64,000 nucleotides of DNA from the NCBI RefSeq assembly GCF_900637955.1, contig NZ_LR134476.1, positions 1,736,001 through 1,800,000 of the forward strand. The letters run 5' to 3'. Below are positions 8,132 through 17,800 of this stretch, in pieces. Numbering within the stretch: position 1 is the first letter of the stretch; every line of letters starts with the position of its first letter. The stretch is from Trueperella bialowiezensis (lineage in GTDB: Bacteria; Actinomycetota; Actinomycetes; Actinomycetales; Actinomycetaceae). The translations under genes and the position numbers were made by a program. Below the pieces are notes generated by a model. The model had not been told where the DNA came from. It saw nothing but the letters and a program-made list of their open reading frames with translations, and ran no database searches.

Positions 8132-10092
8132 CGAAAGTGATGAACGTCGTCGACGTCACATACGCTCAGACCGGCGAGTCCGTCAACACCAACGAACTCG
8201 GTATGCGGCAAATGCAGGCCCGCGTGTGGGAGAAACGCGATGCCGAACGTCTCCTCATCAAGGCGCCACCGGCGTCGGGTAAATCGCGCGCGCTCATGTT
8301 CGTTGGGCTCGACAAGCTCTATAACCAGGGCCGAAAGAAAGTAATCGTCGCTGTGCCCGAGCGTTCCATCGGTGCATCCTTCGCGCCCACGGATCTCACC
8401 AGCCACGGTTTCTTCGCCGATTGGGAGATTGAACCGCGCAATAACCTCTGCCTGCCGGGTAGCGACAGCGGCAAAGTGGACGCCTTCCTGCGTTTCCTTG
8501 ATAGCACTGACACGACTCTCGTCTGCACGCATGCCACGCTGCGCTTTGCCTTCGAACGGCTCGCACCAGAAGATTTCGACGGAACCGTGCTGGCTATCGA
8601 CGAGTTTCACCACGTCTCCGCCGATGTTGAATCGAGCAGACTCGGCGCGCTTTTGCATGACATCATGGAAGGCTCCGACGCCCACATCATCGCCATGACC
8701 GGCTCGTATTTCCGAGGCGATTCCGTACCCGTGCTGTTGCCCGAAGACGAAGCGAAATTCACGCCTGTCACGTTCAACTATTACGACCAACTCAACGGCT
8801 ACGAGCACCTCAAGAGTCTCGGCATTGGCCACCACTTCTACCAAGGTCGTTACACTGACGCCATCCATGAGGTGCTCGACCTCGATAAGAAAACACTCAT
8901 TCACATCCCGTCCGTCAACTCCGGTGAGTCCACGAAAGACAAGATTGAGGAAGTCGGGCTCATCCTGGACGTCATCGGCGACGTAGTGGAAGTCGAAGAA
9001 GACACCGGAATCATGCTCGTCAAGCGAGCGGATAATGGTGACATCCTCCGAGTGGCAGACCTCGTGGACGACACCGACCAAAAGAAACGCGCCGACACCC
9101 TGCACTATCTGACATCCGTGGCAGCCAAAGAACGTGACGGAGTGGATATCATCATCGCTCTTGGCATGGCCAAAGAAGGCTTCGACTGGCCATTCGCAGA
9201 ACATGCTTTGACCATCGGATACCGCGCCTCGCTCACCGAAGTAATCCAGATTATCGGGCGAGTAACGCGTGACAGCGAGGGCAAGGAACATGCGCAGTTC
9301 ACGAACCTTATCTCCGAACCGGACGCCACGCGTGACGACGTCACCGTGGCCGTGAACAGCATGCTCAAAGCCATCACGGCGTCGTTGCTCATGGAACAGG
9401 TGCTCGCACCAAACTTCAAGTTCAAATCAAAGACCGACAAAGATGAAGACGATGCGCCCGGTACGCTCCGCGTCGTTGGGTTCAAAGAACCAAGCTCGGA
9501 GCGCGTGAAACAGATCGTGGAAACAGATCTTAACGATCTGAAAGCCAAAATCCTTCAGGACAACACGTTTGCGCGTGCTGTGGCGGGTGCTGTCGATCCG
9601 GAGACAACAAACAAAGTTCTGATCCCGAAGATCATCCGGGAAACATACCCGGACCTCGATGACGCTCAGGTGGAAGAGGTCCGCCAGCAGGTCGTCGTCG
9701 ACTCGGTGATTAAGAACGGCGAAGTGCGAGAGGTCGGGGATCAGCGATTCATCAAGATGACGGATAAATTCATCAATATCGACGAGCTCAACATCAACCT
9801 CATCGATTCTGTGAACCCCTTCCAGCGCGCCTTCGAAGTGATGTCCAAATCCGTCACTACCGGCGTGCTGCGAATCGTGCAGGACTCCATCGCGTCAACC
9901 CGCGTAGATATTTCCCTAGAAGAAGCGCTCGCTGTATATCCGAAAGTCCAAGCGTGGCACAAGATCAACGGGCGAAAGCCGGACCGGCGCTCCGATGATC
10001 CAACCGAAAAGTATTACGGCGAAGTACTCCTCGTTGTGCAGCGAGCTGTGCAAGAACGCAAGAGGCAGCAACAGGCAGGGGAGCTTGCATGA
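8128..10092 (+). CDS. SF2 DEAD/DEAH-type helicase of a methylase-helicase-nuclease system
   Basis: The 654-aa protein has clear superfamily 2 motifs: Walker A PPASGKS (about residue 48), Walker B IDEFHH (about 157), motif III MTGSY (about 190) and motif VI QIIGRVTRDS (about 374). The region between 220 and 320 separates the two RecA lobes. The C-terminus (about 600-650) has a helical module with WHKINGRKPDRRS resembling helicase-associated DNA-binding domains. ATG 8128 overlaps the methylase stop (ATGA), and the next gene starts at 10089 inside its end, so the three are one transcript. It is likely the ATP-dependent translocase of a restriction-like system. Confidence 0.85.
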   Translation: MTKVMNVVDVTYAQTGESVNTNELGMRQMQARVWEKRDAERLLIKAPPASGKSRALMFVGLDKLYNQGRKKVIVAVPERSIGASFAPTDLTSHGFFADWEIEPRNNLCLPGSDSGKVDAFLRFLDSTDTTLVCTHATLRFAFERLAPEDFDGTVLAIDEFHHVSADVESSRLGALLHDIMEGSDAHIIAMTGSYFRGDSVPVLLPEDEAKFTPVTFNYYDQLNGYEHLKSLGIGHHFYQGRYTDAIHEVLDLDKKTLIHIPSVNSGESTKDKIEEVGLILDVIGDVVEVEEDTGIMLVKRADNGDILRVADLVDDTDQKKRADTLHYLTSVAAKERDGVDIIIALGMAKEGFDWPFAEHALTIGYRASLTEVIQIIGRVTRDSEGKEHAQFTNLISEPDATRDDVTVAVNSMLKAITASLLMEQVLAPNFKFKSKTDKDEDDAPGTLRVVGFKEPSSERVKQIVETDLNDLKAKILQDNTFARAVAGAVDPETTNKVLIPKIIRETYPDLDDAQVEEVRQQVVVDSVIKNGEVREVGDQRFIKMTDKFINIDELNINLIDSVNPFQRAFEVMSKSVTTGVLRIVQDSIASTRVDISLEEALAVYPKVQAWHKINGRKPDRRSDDPTEKYYGEVLLVVQRAVQERKRQQQAGELA

Positions 10093-11267
10093 GTTCCGAA
10101 GTAGAAAAGAACATCGCGGCCCAACTCGATCAACTCATCGCCGATGACACCGATGGACTTCTAAAAGTTGATGAGAAGCCAAAGAGAATCACCAGCGACG
10201 ACCGGCTGGAACGTTCTTTCCTCGAGATCGTTGAGTTCTACGAGCGCGAAAGCCGCGAACCTAGCTCAACCACGCGTGATATCGCCGAACGCAAACTCGG
10301 TGCACGGCTTTTCGGCATTCGAGCAAACCCAGAGAAGAAAGAGGCTCTCGCACATCTCGACACCGTTGGGTTACTTCGCGAACCTGAAGCGCCCGCTTCG
10401 ATAGACGACATTCTCGCAGACGACTCTTTCGGCCTACTCGACGATGACACCGGTATCCTCGACACCTCCACGCTCCCGGAGCCTTCGCGAACATTCGACA
10501 TCGACGAACGTGCCCAGCGTATACGCGCCGAAGACTTCGCCGAATATGAGCACCTGTTCAAGCAGAAACATCGCGAACTTAAAGACGGTGCCTCCCAGCT
10601 CATGCCCTACACGGGCATTCACCAAATCCAAGAGGGTAGATTCTTCGTCCTACAAGGCGTCATGGTCTTCATCGCTGAGGTAGGCGAAACGGAAGCCTCG
10701 ATTACGGCAGGTAAGCTTCGGCGTCGTCAGCGGTTGCGTGCGATCTTCGAAAACGGCACTGAATCCGCGCTCTACCGGCAGTCGCTCGCGATTCGGTTGA
10801 AAGAAAAGGAAGGCTTCGTCGTCATCAACCCCACGATGGACTTGGAACGAATTTCGGAAGACGACGAACTGGGCGGATACGTGTACGTGCTCCGATCCCT
10901 AAGCCGAGATCCCGAGGTCTCATCGATCCCGAATCTACACAAGATCGGCTTCTCGCGAGGACCAGTAGAAGAACGCGTGAAAGATGCAGCCTCCGACCCT
11001 ACGTTCCTTATGGCAGACGTTGAGATCGTGGCAACCTACCGCGTCTACAACGTGAAAGCTTCAGCAATCGAACACCTGCTACACAGGGTGTTCGCGGAGG
11101 TGCGCCTCGATATTCGCCACGCGATCAACGACGGCGCCACTTACGACCCGTCCGAATGGTTCGTCGTCCCGCTGGACGCCATCGATGATGCTGTCAGCAT
11201 GATCGAATCAGGCGACATCGTCGACTACCACTACAACAGGGCAGCCGGCCGCCTCATCGAAAGCTGA
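10089..11267 (+). CDS. GIY-YIG family nuclease (T5orf172 type)
   Basis: The 392-aa protein overlaps the helicase gene by 4 nt. Its C-terminal third (about 262-390) matches the T5orf172 branch of GIY-YIG nucleases: GYVYVLRSLS, then NLHKIGFSRGPVEERVKDA, then a glutamate in AIEHLLHRVF, followed by RLDIRHAI and WFVVPLDAI. The N-terminus (about 40-95) has a helical module with FYERESREPSSTTRDIAERKLG that resembles the module at the helicase C-terminus. The middle is acidic and low in recognisable features. It probably provides DNA cleavage for the methylase-helicase-nuclease operon, but cleavage is inferred from the fold, not demonstrated. Confidence 0.82.
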   Translation: MSSEVEKNIAAQLDQLIADDTDGLLKVDEKPKRITSDDRLERSFLEIVEFYERESREPSSTTRDIAERKLGARLFGIRANPEKKEALAHLDTVGLLREPEAPASIDDILADDSFGLLDDDTGILDTSTLPEPSRTFDIDERAQRIRAEDFAEYEHLFKQKHRELKDGASQLMPYTGIHQIQEGRFFVLQGVMVFIAEVGETEASITAGKLRRRQRLRAIFENGTESALYRQSLAIRLKEKEGFVVINPTMDLERISEDDELGGYVYVLRSLSRDPEVSSIPNLHKIGFSRGPVEERVKDAASDPTFLMADVEIVATYRVYNVKASAIEHLLHRVFAEVRLDIRHAINDGATYDPSEWFVVPLDAIDDAVSMIESGDIVDYHYNRAAGRLIES

Positions 11268-11307
11268 AGCAGAAACGCCGTCGTACCAGCGCGAAGCCGC
11301 AGATCTC

Positions 11308-12567
11308 TTAGAGCAGCGGCGCCAGCGGCTTTAGAATCCTCTCGGTGATTCGTGCCAGGCGCCCGCGCTTGGCCCACTCTTCGCGTAGGAGCTCTTCGGA
11401 GTTGCTGAGATCAAGTTCGAACACTTCCTCCATGAGCTCGGCGAAGGCTTCGTTGTAGATCTCCATGTTGATCTCGAAGTTCCCGGCCATGGACAGGCGG
11501 TCGATGTTCGTGGTGCCCACCGTGGACCACACGCCGTCCACCGTCATCGTCTTCGCGTGGATCATCGCCTCCTTGTAGAGGAAGATGCGCACGCCAGCCT
11601 CAAGCAGTTCGTCGTAGTAGGGGCGGCCCACCCAGTCAGCCACAATATGGTTCGAATACTCGGGGATGAGCACCCGCACGTCCACACCACGGGCGGCGGC
11701 CGCTTTCAGCGAATGCAAAATCGCGAAGTCGGGGATGAAGTAGCCCATCGAAATCCACACGTTCCGATCCGCCCGGTCAATGGTGGATAGGTACATGGCC
11801 CGCACGGGATACGACTTGAACGCGGGAATGTTCTGCACGGCCACCACTTCGGCAGACCACTGCTTCTTCCCCCGATCCGGAATCGTCGGATGATGGCTCT
11901 TACGGTACACCGCCCACATGTCCGCAAACGCGTTCTCCAACTCCCACGTGGCAGGCCCGCTAATCCGCAGGTGGGTATCGCGCCACTGCTTGGCATACAG
12001 TTCGCCAATGTTGTAGCCGCCCACGAAGCCAACTTCCTTGTCAACCACTAGGATCTTGCGGTGGTCAAGCCCGCGATCCTTACCCTGACCAGTGAAGATC
12101 CCCGTACGAATGAGAGGGAAACGGATCACGTGCAAGTTCGGATGGTCCGGGAAGTAGCGGAAACGCGGATCCTGGTTGAGGTTGCCGAACGTGTCGATAA
12201 TGATGTACACCTGCACGCCACGCTTGGCCGCTGCGATCAGGGCGTCCCGGAACTGGTAACCCACCCGGTCGGCTTTCATGATATAGATCTCAAAAAGGAT
12301 CTCCTCGCGGGCCGCTTCGATCGCCTCGAGCATCGCCTCATACAAATCCTCGCCGTACGTGTACAACGTGAGCTCAGAATCAGCCACGGTCACGGTTCGC
12401 GGATCAAGTTTTGGAAAAACCGAGGTTGGCGGGTTGCGCCGTTTACGGTGTTCGTCCACGGCGAGCACGGCAGCCACAGCCGCAACCTGAGCCGCCAAAA
12501 TTCCGCCCACCGTCCACTTCAGAGCACGGTGGGCCGTCTCGCGATTTGGCCGAGGTATTAGCGACAT
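11308..12567 (-). CDS. Phospholipase D-superfamily protein (cardiolipin synthase-like)
   Basis: The product is a 419-aa protein with an N-terminal membrane segment (WTVGGILAAQVAAVAAVLAV) and two HKD phosphodiesterase motifs: DHRKILVVD, with GGYNIG after it, and IHAKTMTVD, with GTTNID after it. The pair forms one active site in PLD enzymes; a single anchor plus two HKD boxes fits cardiolipin or phospholipid synthases acting at the membrane. The ATG at 12567 is chosen (MSLIPRPN) over a GTG two codons upstream. The gene is divergent from gatC with only about 35 bp between starts, so the two promoters must overlap, and it converges with the nuclease operon on its other side. Confidence 0.85.
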   Translation of the reverse strand: MSLIPRPNRETAHRALKWTVGGILAAQVAAVAAVLAVDEHRKRRNPPTSVFPKLDPRTVTVADSELTLYTYGEDLYEAMLEAIEAAREEILFEIYIMKADRVGYQFRDALIAAAKRGVQVYIIIDTFGNLNQDPRFRYFPDHPNLHVIRFPLIRTGIFTGQGKDRGLDHRKILVVDKEVGFVGGYNIGELYAKQWRDTHLRISGPATWELENAFADMWAVYRKSHHPTIPDRGKKQWSAEVVAVQNIPAFKSYPVRAMYLSTIDRADRNVWISMGYFIPDFAILHSLKAAAARGVDVRVLIPEYSNHIVADWVGRPYYDELLEAGVRIFLYKEAMIHAKTMTVDGVWSTVGTTNIDRLSMAGNFEINMEIYNEAFAELMEEVFELDLSNSEELLREEWAKRGRLARITERILKPLAPLL

Positions 12568-12601
12568 GTGCACATACTACCGAAGGCGTTACACTTTGAG
12601 C

Positions 12602-12904
12602 ATGTCGATATTATCCAAAGACGAAGTCGCCAAGCTCGGCGACATGGCACATATAGCCCTAACAGAAGAGGAGATCGAACAGTTCGCAACAGAGCTGACG
12701 ACCATCTCGCAGGCGATGGAAAAGGTTGCCGAAGTTGCAACCCCCGATATTCCACCCACATCGCACCCCATTCCGCTACACAATGTGTGGCGTGAGGACG
12801 TGGTTGCTGACGACACGGTGGACTTAGACGAGGTGTTCGCGTCGGCCCCCGCACACGAAGACGGCAAGTTCGCCGTCCCGCAGATCCTAGGGGAGGATTC
12901 ATGA
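12602..12904 (+). CDS. gatC: Aspartyl/glutamyl-tRNA(Asn/Gln) amidotransferase subunit C
   Basis: The 100-aa protein has the GatC pattern: LSKDEVAKLGDMAHIALTEEE at the N-terminus, QAMEKVAEV in the middle and a proline/histidine-rich C-terminal tail with LHNVWREDV. GatC stabilises the GatA-GatB complex that amidates misacylated Glu-tRNA(Gln) or Asp-tRNA(Asn). ATG 12602 is preferred over an in-frame upstream start, which would add residues not found in the family. Its end overlaps gatA by 4 nt (ATGA), making gatC-gatA-gatB one operon. Confidence 0.93.
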   Translation: MSILSKDEVAKLGDMAHIALTEEEIEQFATELTTISQAMEKVAEVATPDIPPTSHPIPLHNVWREDVVADDTVDLDEVFASAPAHEDGKFAVPQILGEDS

Positions 12905-14409
12905 CCGCAGAAAACATGCTGACGCTGTCCGCCGTCGAACTCGCTGCCAAGTTGCGCGCTGGCGAGATCACGGCCGTCGACCTCACCCAGGCCACACTCG
13001 ACCGGATTCACGCCGAAAACGAGCGGCTTAACGCTTTCCTTTTTATCGACGACGCCGGAGCGCTCGCCGTCGCAAAACAGGTCGACGCCGACCGGGCAGC
13101 CGGCAAGGAACTGCCTCCGTTTGCGGGCGTGCCGATCGCGCTGAAAGACAACATTTGCGAGCACGGCACGCCGGTGACGTGCGGGTCGAAGATGCTCGAC
13201 GGCTGGATCGCACCCTATGACGCCACGGTGGTGAAGAACATTAAGGCCGCGCGCCTGCCGATCGTGGGGCACACGAACATGGACGAGTTCGCGATGGGTT
13301 CGTCCACGGAAACTTCGGCGTTCGGCCCGTCGGTCAACCCGTGGGGCGACGGCCTCACCCCGGGCGGCTCGGGCGGTGGCTCGGCGGCCGCCGTCGCCGG
13401 CTACCTGGTGCCGTGGGCGCTGGGCTCGGACACGGGCGGCTCGATCCGCCAGCCGGGCTCGTTCACCGGCACGGTGGGTGCGAAGCCGACGTACGGCAAC
13501 GTCTCTCGCTACGGCGTGGTGGCCATGGCCTCCTCACTCGACCAGGTGGGCCCCGTGGCCCGCACGGTCGCCGATGCCGCGGCGCTCCAAGAGATCATTT
13601 CCAGCCACGACCCGCTCGATTCCACCTCGCTACCCGAACCGGCAACCGGCTTGCTGGAAGCAGCCGACGACGGCGCGAAGGCGAAGGATCTCGCGGGGCT
13701 GCGCCTCGGCGTCGTCAAAGAACTCGCCGGTGAAGGATTCGAACCGGGCGTGAGCGCCGTGTTCGAAGCGACCGTCGCATCCCTGAAGGAACGCGGAGCA
13801 AAGATCGTAGAAATCTCGCTGCCCTCGTTCGAATACGCGATCGCGGCCTACTACCTCATCATGCCGGCCGAAGTGTCGTCCAACATGGCGCGTTTTGATG
13901 GCGTGCGCTACGGCAACCGGGTGGAGCCGGAAACCGGCCCAGTCACGGCTGAGACGATGATGAAGGAAACCCGCGGGAAGATGTTCGGCCCGGAAGTCAA
14001 GCGCCGGATCATTCTTGGCACGTATGCGCTCAGCTCTGGTCACTACGACCAGTTCTACGGTTCGGCACTGCGCGTGCGCACGCTCGTCCAACGCGATCTG
14101 GCCGAAGCGTTCGCGCAGGTAGACGCCGTCATCACGCCCACGGCTCCGACCACCGCGTTCAAGTTCGGATCGAAGAGCGACGACCTGATGGCGATGTACA
14201 TGAACGACATGACGACGACGCCGGCCAACCTCGCCGGCATCCCGGCGATGAGCGTGCCAGCCGGCCTGTCTGACGGCCTGCCGGTGGGTGTACAAGTATT
14301 CGCGCCCGCACACGAGGACGCCCGCATGTACAAGGTAGCCGCCATGATCGAAGCAGGCACGGACACCTCGGCGCGCGAGTGCCCGATAACAGTTGGGGAG
14401 GAAGCATAA
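12901..14409 (+). CDS. gatA: Aspartyl/glutamyl-tRNA amidotransferase subunit A
   Basis: The product is a 502-aa amidase-signature enzyme of normal length. The catalytic Lys lies in GVPIALKDNI, and the Ser-cisSer-Lys triad is completed by the glycine-serine stretch PGGSGGGSAAAVA and GSDTGGSIRQPGSF. It liberates ammonia from glutamine, which is channelled to GatB for transamidation of Glu-tRNA(Gln). It overlaps gatC by 4 nt and abuts gatB. Presence of GatCAB implies that this organism lacks or does not rely solely on a direct glutaminyl- or asparaginyl-tRNA synthetase. Confidence 0.95.
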   Translation: MTAENMLTLSAVELAAKLRAGEITAVDLTQATLDRIHAENERLNAFLFIDDAGALAVAKQVDADRAAGKELPPFAGVPIALKDNICEHGTPVTCGSKMLDGWIAPYDATVVKNIKAARLPIVGHTNMDEFAMGSSTETSAFGPSVNPWGDGLTPGGSGGGSAAAVAGYLVPWALGSDTGGSIRQPGSFTGTVGAKPTYGNVSRYGVVAMASSLDQVGPVARTVADAAALQEIISSHDPLDSTSLPEPATGLLEAADDGAKAKDLAGLRLGVVKELAGEGFEPGVSAVFEATVASLKERGAKIVEISLPSFEYAIAAYYLIMPAEVSSNMARFDGVRYGNRVEPETGPVTAETMMKETRGKMFGPEVKRRIILGTYALSSGHYDQFYGSALRVRTLVQRDLAEAFAQVDAVITPTAPTTAFKFGSKSDDLMAMYMNDMTTTPANLAGIPAMSVPAGLSDGLPVGVQVFAPAHEDARMYKVAAMIEAGTDTSARECPITVGEEA

Positions 14410-15903
14410 ATGGACGAACTGATGGACTATTCTGACGTCGTCGAGAACTACGATCCTGTTCTCGGCCTCGAAGTGCACGTTGAACTATCGACGAAGACGA
14501 AGATGTTCGACGCCGCCCCCAACGAGTTCGGTGGCGAGCCCAACGAATACACGACGCCGGTCTCGCTCGGCCTGCCGGGCGCGCTGCCGGTGTTGAACAA
14601 GGCCGCCGTCGAATACGGCATCCGGCTCGGGCTCGCGCTCAACTGCAAGATCGCCGAATCGTGCCACTTCGCGCGCAAGAACTATTTCTATCCGGACCTG
14701 TCGAAGAACTTCCAAACCTCCCAGTCCGACGAGCCGATCGCCTACGACGGCTACCTCGACGTGGAGCTGTCCGACGGCGAAATTTTCCGCGTGCCCATCG
14801 AGCGAGCGCACCTGGAAGAAGATGCCGGGAAGAACACGCACATTGGCGGGGAGGGCCGCTTGCAGGGCGCCGACTACTCGCTGGTTGACTACAACCGTGC
14901 GGGCGTGCCGCTCGTCGAGATCGTCACCAAGCCGATTGAGGGCGCCGGGGCGCGCGCTCCCGAGGTGGCAGCCGCCTACGTACGTACGATCCGCGACATC
15001 GTTCGTGCCATCGGCGTATCCGAGGCGCGCATGGAGCGGGGTAATGTGCGAGCCGACGTCAACGTTTCCCTGCGCAAGAGCCCCGATTCCCCGTATGGCA
15101 CGCGCACCGAAACAAAGAACGTCAACTCCTTCCGCGCCATCGAGCGGGCCACCGAATACGAGATGCGCCGCCAAGCCGCAGTCCTCGACGCCGGTGGCAC
15201 GGTTGTGCAGGAAACGCGCCACTGGCAGGAAGCTGATTCAACGACGTCGTCGGGGCGGCCAAAGTCTGACGCGGACGACTACCGCTACTTCCCAGAACCG
15301 GACCTCGTGCCCGTCGTCGCCCCGCGCGAATGGGTGGAAGAAATCCGTGCCTCCCTGCCCGAGCTGCCGGCCGCTAAGCGCCGCAGGCTCAAGGGGGAGT
15401 GGGGCGTGTCTGACATGGAGATGCGCGACATCGTCAACGCAGATGCGCTCGACCTCATCGCTGAAACCGTGGACGCTGGGGCAAGCCCGGCCGGTGCGCG
15501 CAAGTGGTGGATGGGCGAACTGGCCCGCTACGCGAAGGACGCCAACCTCGAGCTGGCTGACGTGCCGGTGACCCCCGCACACATCGCCGAACTCGACAAG
15601 CTCATCCAGGACGGCAAGCTGACCGACAAGCTCGCCCGCCAGGTGCTGGACGGCGTGCTCGCCGGCGAAGGTAGCCCAGCCGCCGTGGTAGAAGCACGCG
15701 GGCTGGAAGTCGTGTCTGACGATTCGGCGCTGCAGGCCGCCGTCGACGACGCGCTCGCCGCCGACCCGTCCGTGCTCGAATCGATCCGCAACGGCAAAGT
15801 ACAGGCCGCTGGCGCGATCGTCGGTGCAGTCATGAAGGCAACGCGCGGGCAAGCCGACGCCGCACGCGTGCGCGAACTCGTCATGGAACGAGCCGCCCAG
15901 TAG
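14410..15903 (+). CDS. gatB: Aspartyl/glutamyl-tRNA amidotransferase subunit B
   Basis: The 497-aa protein has the GatB signature [15 protein letters not shown] near the N-terminus, [31 protein letters not shown] and [12 protein letters not shown], plus a C-terminal YqeY-like helical tail. It binds the misacylated tRNA, phosphorylates the Glu/Asp side chain with ATP and transfers ammonia from GatA. The start ATG follows the gatA stop directly, with GGGGAGGAAG as ribosome site. A strong hairpin terminator lies just downstream, ending the gatCAB operon. Confidence 0.95.
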   Translation: MDELMDYSDVVENYDPVLGLEVHVELSTKTKMFDAAPNEFGGEPNEYTTPVSLGLPGALPVLNKAAVEYGIRLGLALNCKIAESCHFARKNYFYPDLSKNFQTSQSDEPIAYDGYLDVELSDGEIFRVPIERAHLEEDAGKNTHIGGEGRLQGADYSLVDYNRAGVPLVEIVTKPIEGAGARAPEVAAAYVRTIRDIVRAIGVSEARMERGNVRADVNVSLRKSPDSPYGTRTETKNVNSFRAIERATEYEMRRQAAVLDAGGTVVQETRHWQEADSTTSSGRPKSDADDYRYFPEPDLVPVVAPREWVEEIRASLPELPAAKRRRLKGEWGVSDMEMRDIVNADALDLIAETVDAGASPAGARKWWMGELARYAKDANLELADVPVTPAHIAELDKLIQDGKLTDKLARQVLDGVLAGEGSPAAVVEARGLEVVSDDSALQAAVDDALAADPSVLESIRNGKVQAAGAIVGAVMKATRGQADAARVRELVMERAAQ

Positions 15904-15933
15904 CACGCCTTTGTGGCACACGTGATGCTGATA

Positions 15934-15976
15934 GGAAGCCCCGCCGGGATCAACCTGGCGGGGCTTCCCAATTTTT
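15934..15976 (+). terminator. Rho-independent terminator after gatB
   Basis: GGAAGCCCCGCC (15934-15945) pairs perfectly with GGCGGGGCTTCC (15957-15968), followed by CAATTTTT. Confidence 0.9.
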
Positions 15977-16048
15977 GAAACGTGCGAGAGCAAGTAGCCC
16001 GGATATGATGGGATAGGAAGGATTAATAAAGGGAGGAATCCAACTTCA

Positions 16049-17437
16049 ATGGCATACCCAAGTTACGCAGTCACGCTCCGGATCGAAACGCCTTACGACG
16101 CCCAGGCAATTCCGCGAGCAACCCGCGTTGTCTCCGACAACGGCGCAATGGTCACCGGGCTCGACATGGTCAAATCAGAAGAGGGCCGCCTCGTCTTCGA
16201 CGTCACGTGTTTGACTGTCGACCTCAACCACGCGAAGACCTTGCGCGCGAAGCTGGAAAGTCACGACGACGTCGTCGTGCACGGCATTCACGACGCCACG
16301 GTTCAGGTTCACCTCGGCGGCAAAATTGAAGTCTCGCTCAAGCGTCCGCTGAAGACACGCCAGGATCTGTCCAAGATCTACACGCCGGGCGTGGCAGCAA
16401 TTTGTGAACGGATTGTGGAAGACCCGGCAGAAGCGCGCCGACTCACGATCAAGCGCAACACGGTAGCCGTTGTGACCGACGGTACGGCAGTGCTCGGCCT
16501 GGGCGATATTGGTCCGACGGCGGCCATGCCCGTCATGGAAGGTAAAGCCGCACTGTTCAAGAATTTTGCGAACGTGGACGCCTTCCCAATCTGCCTTGAC
16601 ACGAAAGACACCGAGGAAATCATCTCCATCGTCAAAGCGATCGCTCCCGGCTTCGGCGGTATCAACCTGGAAGACATCGCGGCACCGCGCTGCTTCGAAA
16701 TCGAACGCCGCCTCAAGGAAGACTTGGACATCCCGGTGTTCCACGACGACCAGCATGGCACCGCCGTCGTCGTACTTGCGGCCTTGATTAACGCACTCAA
16801 GGTTGTGGACAAGAAGATCGAGGACGTGAAGATCGTAGTCTCCGGCGTGGGCGCTGCGGGCAACGCGATCATTCGTCTGCTGCTCAGCCAGGGCGCAAAG
16901 GACGTGATCGGGGCCGGCCGGGCTGGCACGCTCGGATCGTTCCGCGAAGAAGCCGATCCAGACCGGAACTGGCTGGCGCAAAACACGAACCCGCGCGGGG
17001 TTGACGGCTCGCTCAAGGACGCCCTCAAGGGTGCGGACGTGTTCATCGGCGTCTCGGCCGGCAACATCCTGACCGGCGAGGACATCGCCACGATGGCCGA
17101 CGACGCGATCGTGTTCGCGCTCGCAAACCCGACCCCGGAAGTCGATCCGGCCGCCGCGTCCAAGCACGCCAAGGTTGTGGCCACAGGCCGATCCGACTAC
17201 CCGAATCAGATCAACAACGTGCTCGTGTTCCCCGGCCTGTTCCGCGGAATGCTCGACATTCAGGCCGAGCAGGTGACGGACGGGATGCTCGTCGTGGCAG
17301 CGAACGCAATCGCGAATGCTGTTGCCCCTGAAGAGCTGAACCCTGCCTACATCATCCCGGGCGTATTCCACCCCGGTCTATCGCAGGCCGTTGCTAAGGC
17401 CATCAGGGACGCCTTCGCAGCATCGAAGAAGAAGTAG
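16049..17437 (+). CDS. NAD(P)-dependent malic enzyme with N-terminal ACT domain
   Basis: The 462-aa protein starts with a regulatory ACT-like domain (about 1-90, YAVTLRIETPYDAQAIPRAT), followed by the malic enzyme core. YTPGVAAICERI and NTVAVVTDGTAVLGLGDIGP mark the substrate domain, EDIAAPRCFEIERRLKE and FHDDQHGTAVVVLAAL the metal site, and VVSGVGAAGNAIIRLLL the Rossmann nucleotide loop. It oxidatively decarboxylates malate to pyruvate. GGGAGG lies before the ATG. The gene is alone between two terminators. NAD versus NADP preference cannot be decided by eye; the ACT domain suggests amino-acid control. With mdh and PEP carboxykinase in the same window it serves the C3/C4 node. Confidence 0.9.
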   Translation: MAYPSYAVTLRIETPYDAQAIPRATRVVSDNGAMVTGLDMVKSEEGRLVFDVTCLTVDLNHAKTLRAKLESHDDVVVHGIHDATVQVHLGGKIEVSLKRPLKTRQDLSKIYTPGVAAICERIVEDPAEARRLTIKRNTVAVVTDGTAVLGLGDIGPTAAMPVMEGKAALFKNFANVDAFPICLDTKDTEEIISIVKAIAPGFGGINLEDIAAPRCFEIERRLKEDLDIPVFHDDQHGTAVVVLAALINALKVVDKKIEDVKIVVSGVGAAGNAIIRLLLSQGAKDVIGAGRAGTLGSFREEADPDRNWLAQNTNPRGVDGSLKDALKGADVFIGVSAGNILTGEDIATMADDAIVFALANPTPEVDPAAASKHAKVVATGRSDYPNQINNVLVFPGLFRGMLDIQAEQVTDGMLVVAANAIANAVAPEELNPAYIIPGVFHPGLSQAVAKAIRDAFAASKKK

Positions 17438-17458
17438 CGTTCAATAGCGCTTATCGGG

Positions 17459-17488
17459 ACGCGCCGCGCGGCAACGCGCGGCGCGTTT
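17459..17488 (+). terminator. GC-rich terminator hairpin after malic enzyme
   Basis: ACGCGCCGCGCG (17459-17470) and CGCGCGGCGCGT (17475-17486) form a perfect 12-bp stem with a GCAA tetraloop; only a short TTT follows. Confidence 0.8.
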
Positions 17489-17541
17489 CCGCATATTACC
17501 GCCGTTTTCTTGGGGTGTGTGGAGTGTCACCGCGAAGCAAT

Positions 17542-17571
17542 TTGACGCTCGGCGCGCGAACCTCGTAAAGT
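17542..17571 (+). promoter_or_regulatory. Upstream rRNA operon promoter (P1)
   Basis: TTGACG (17542-17547) and TAAAGT (17566-17571) are 18 bp apart, a good housekeeping-sigma promoter about 450 bp before the 16S gene. Confidence 0.55.
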
Positions 17572-17663
17572 TCTAATCCGTTGCCGAGAGATCGGGAAAC
17601 GCGAAAGCGAAGAACGAAACTCGAAGCACGGCTTCACTAACAATGTGAAACCGATCGCAAGAC

Positions 17664-17692
17664 TTGACGTCAAGCGGGAGGCGAGCTAAGTT
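17664..17692 (+). promoter_or_regulatory. Downstream rRNA operon promoter (P2)
   Basis: TTGACG (17664-17669) and TAAGTT (17687-17692) are 17 bp apart. Two tandem promoters are usual for rRNA operons in this phylum. The run from here to the 16S gene is transcribed leader. Confidence 0.6.
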
Positions 17693-17800
17693 AGAGAGGT
17701 TGCTCCGGCGGGGGCAGGCAGGTAAAACCGCAGGTCATCGCCGAAGAGTGTGTTGTTTGATATCTCAATAGTGTGTCAGCTTTTTATGTTGTTTTTGGTT

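Noticed and set aside
8032-9291. 419-codon antisense open frame across the methylase-helicase junction
   Set aside because: Spans two real overlapping genes on the other strand and resembles no protein.
1-11300. CRISPR array or Cas genes in the defence island
   Set aside because: No regularly spaced repeats and no Cas-like proteins were seen.
16175-17371. 398-codon open frame antisense to malic enzyme
   Set aside because: Shadow frame; the plus-strand gene has complete family motifs.
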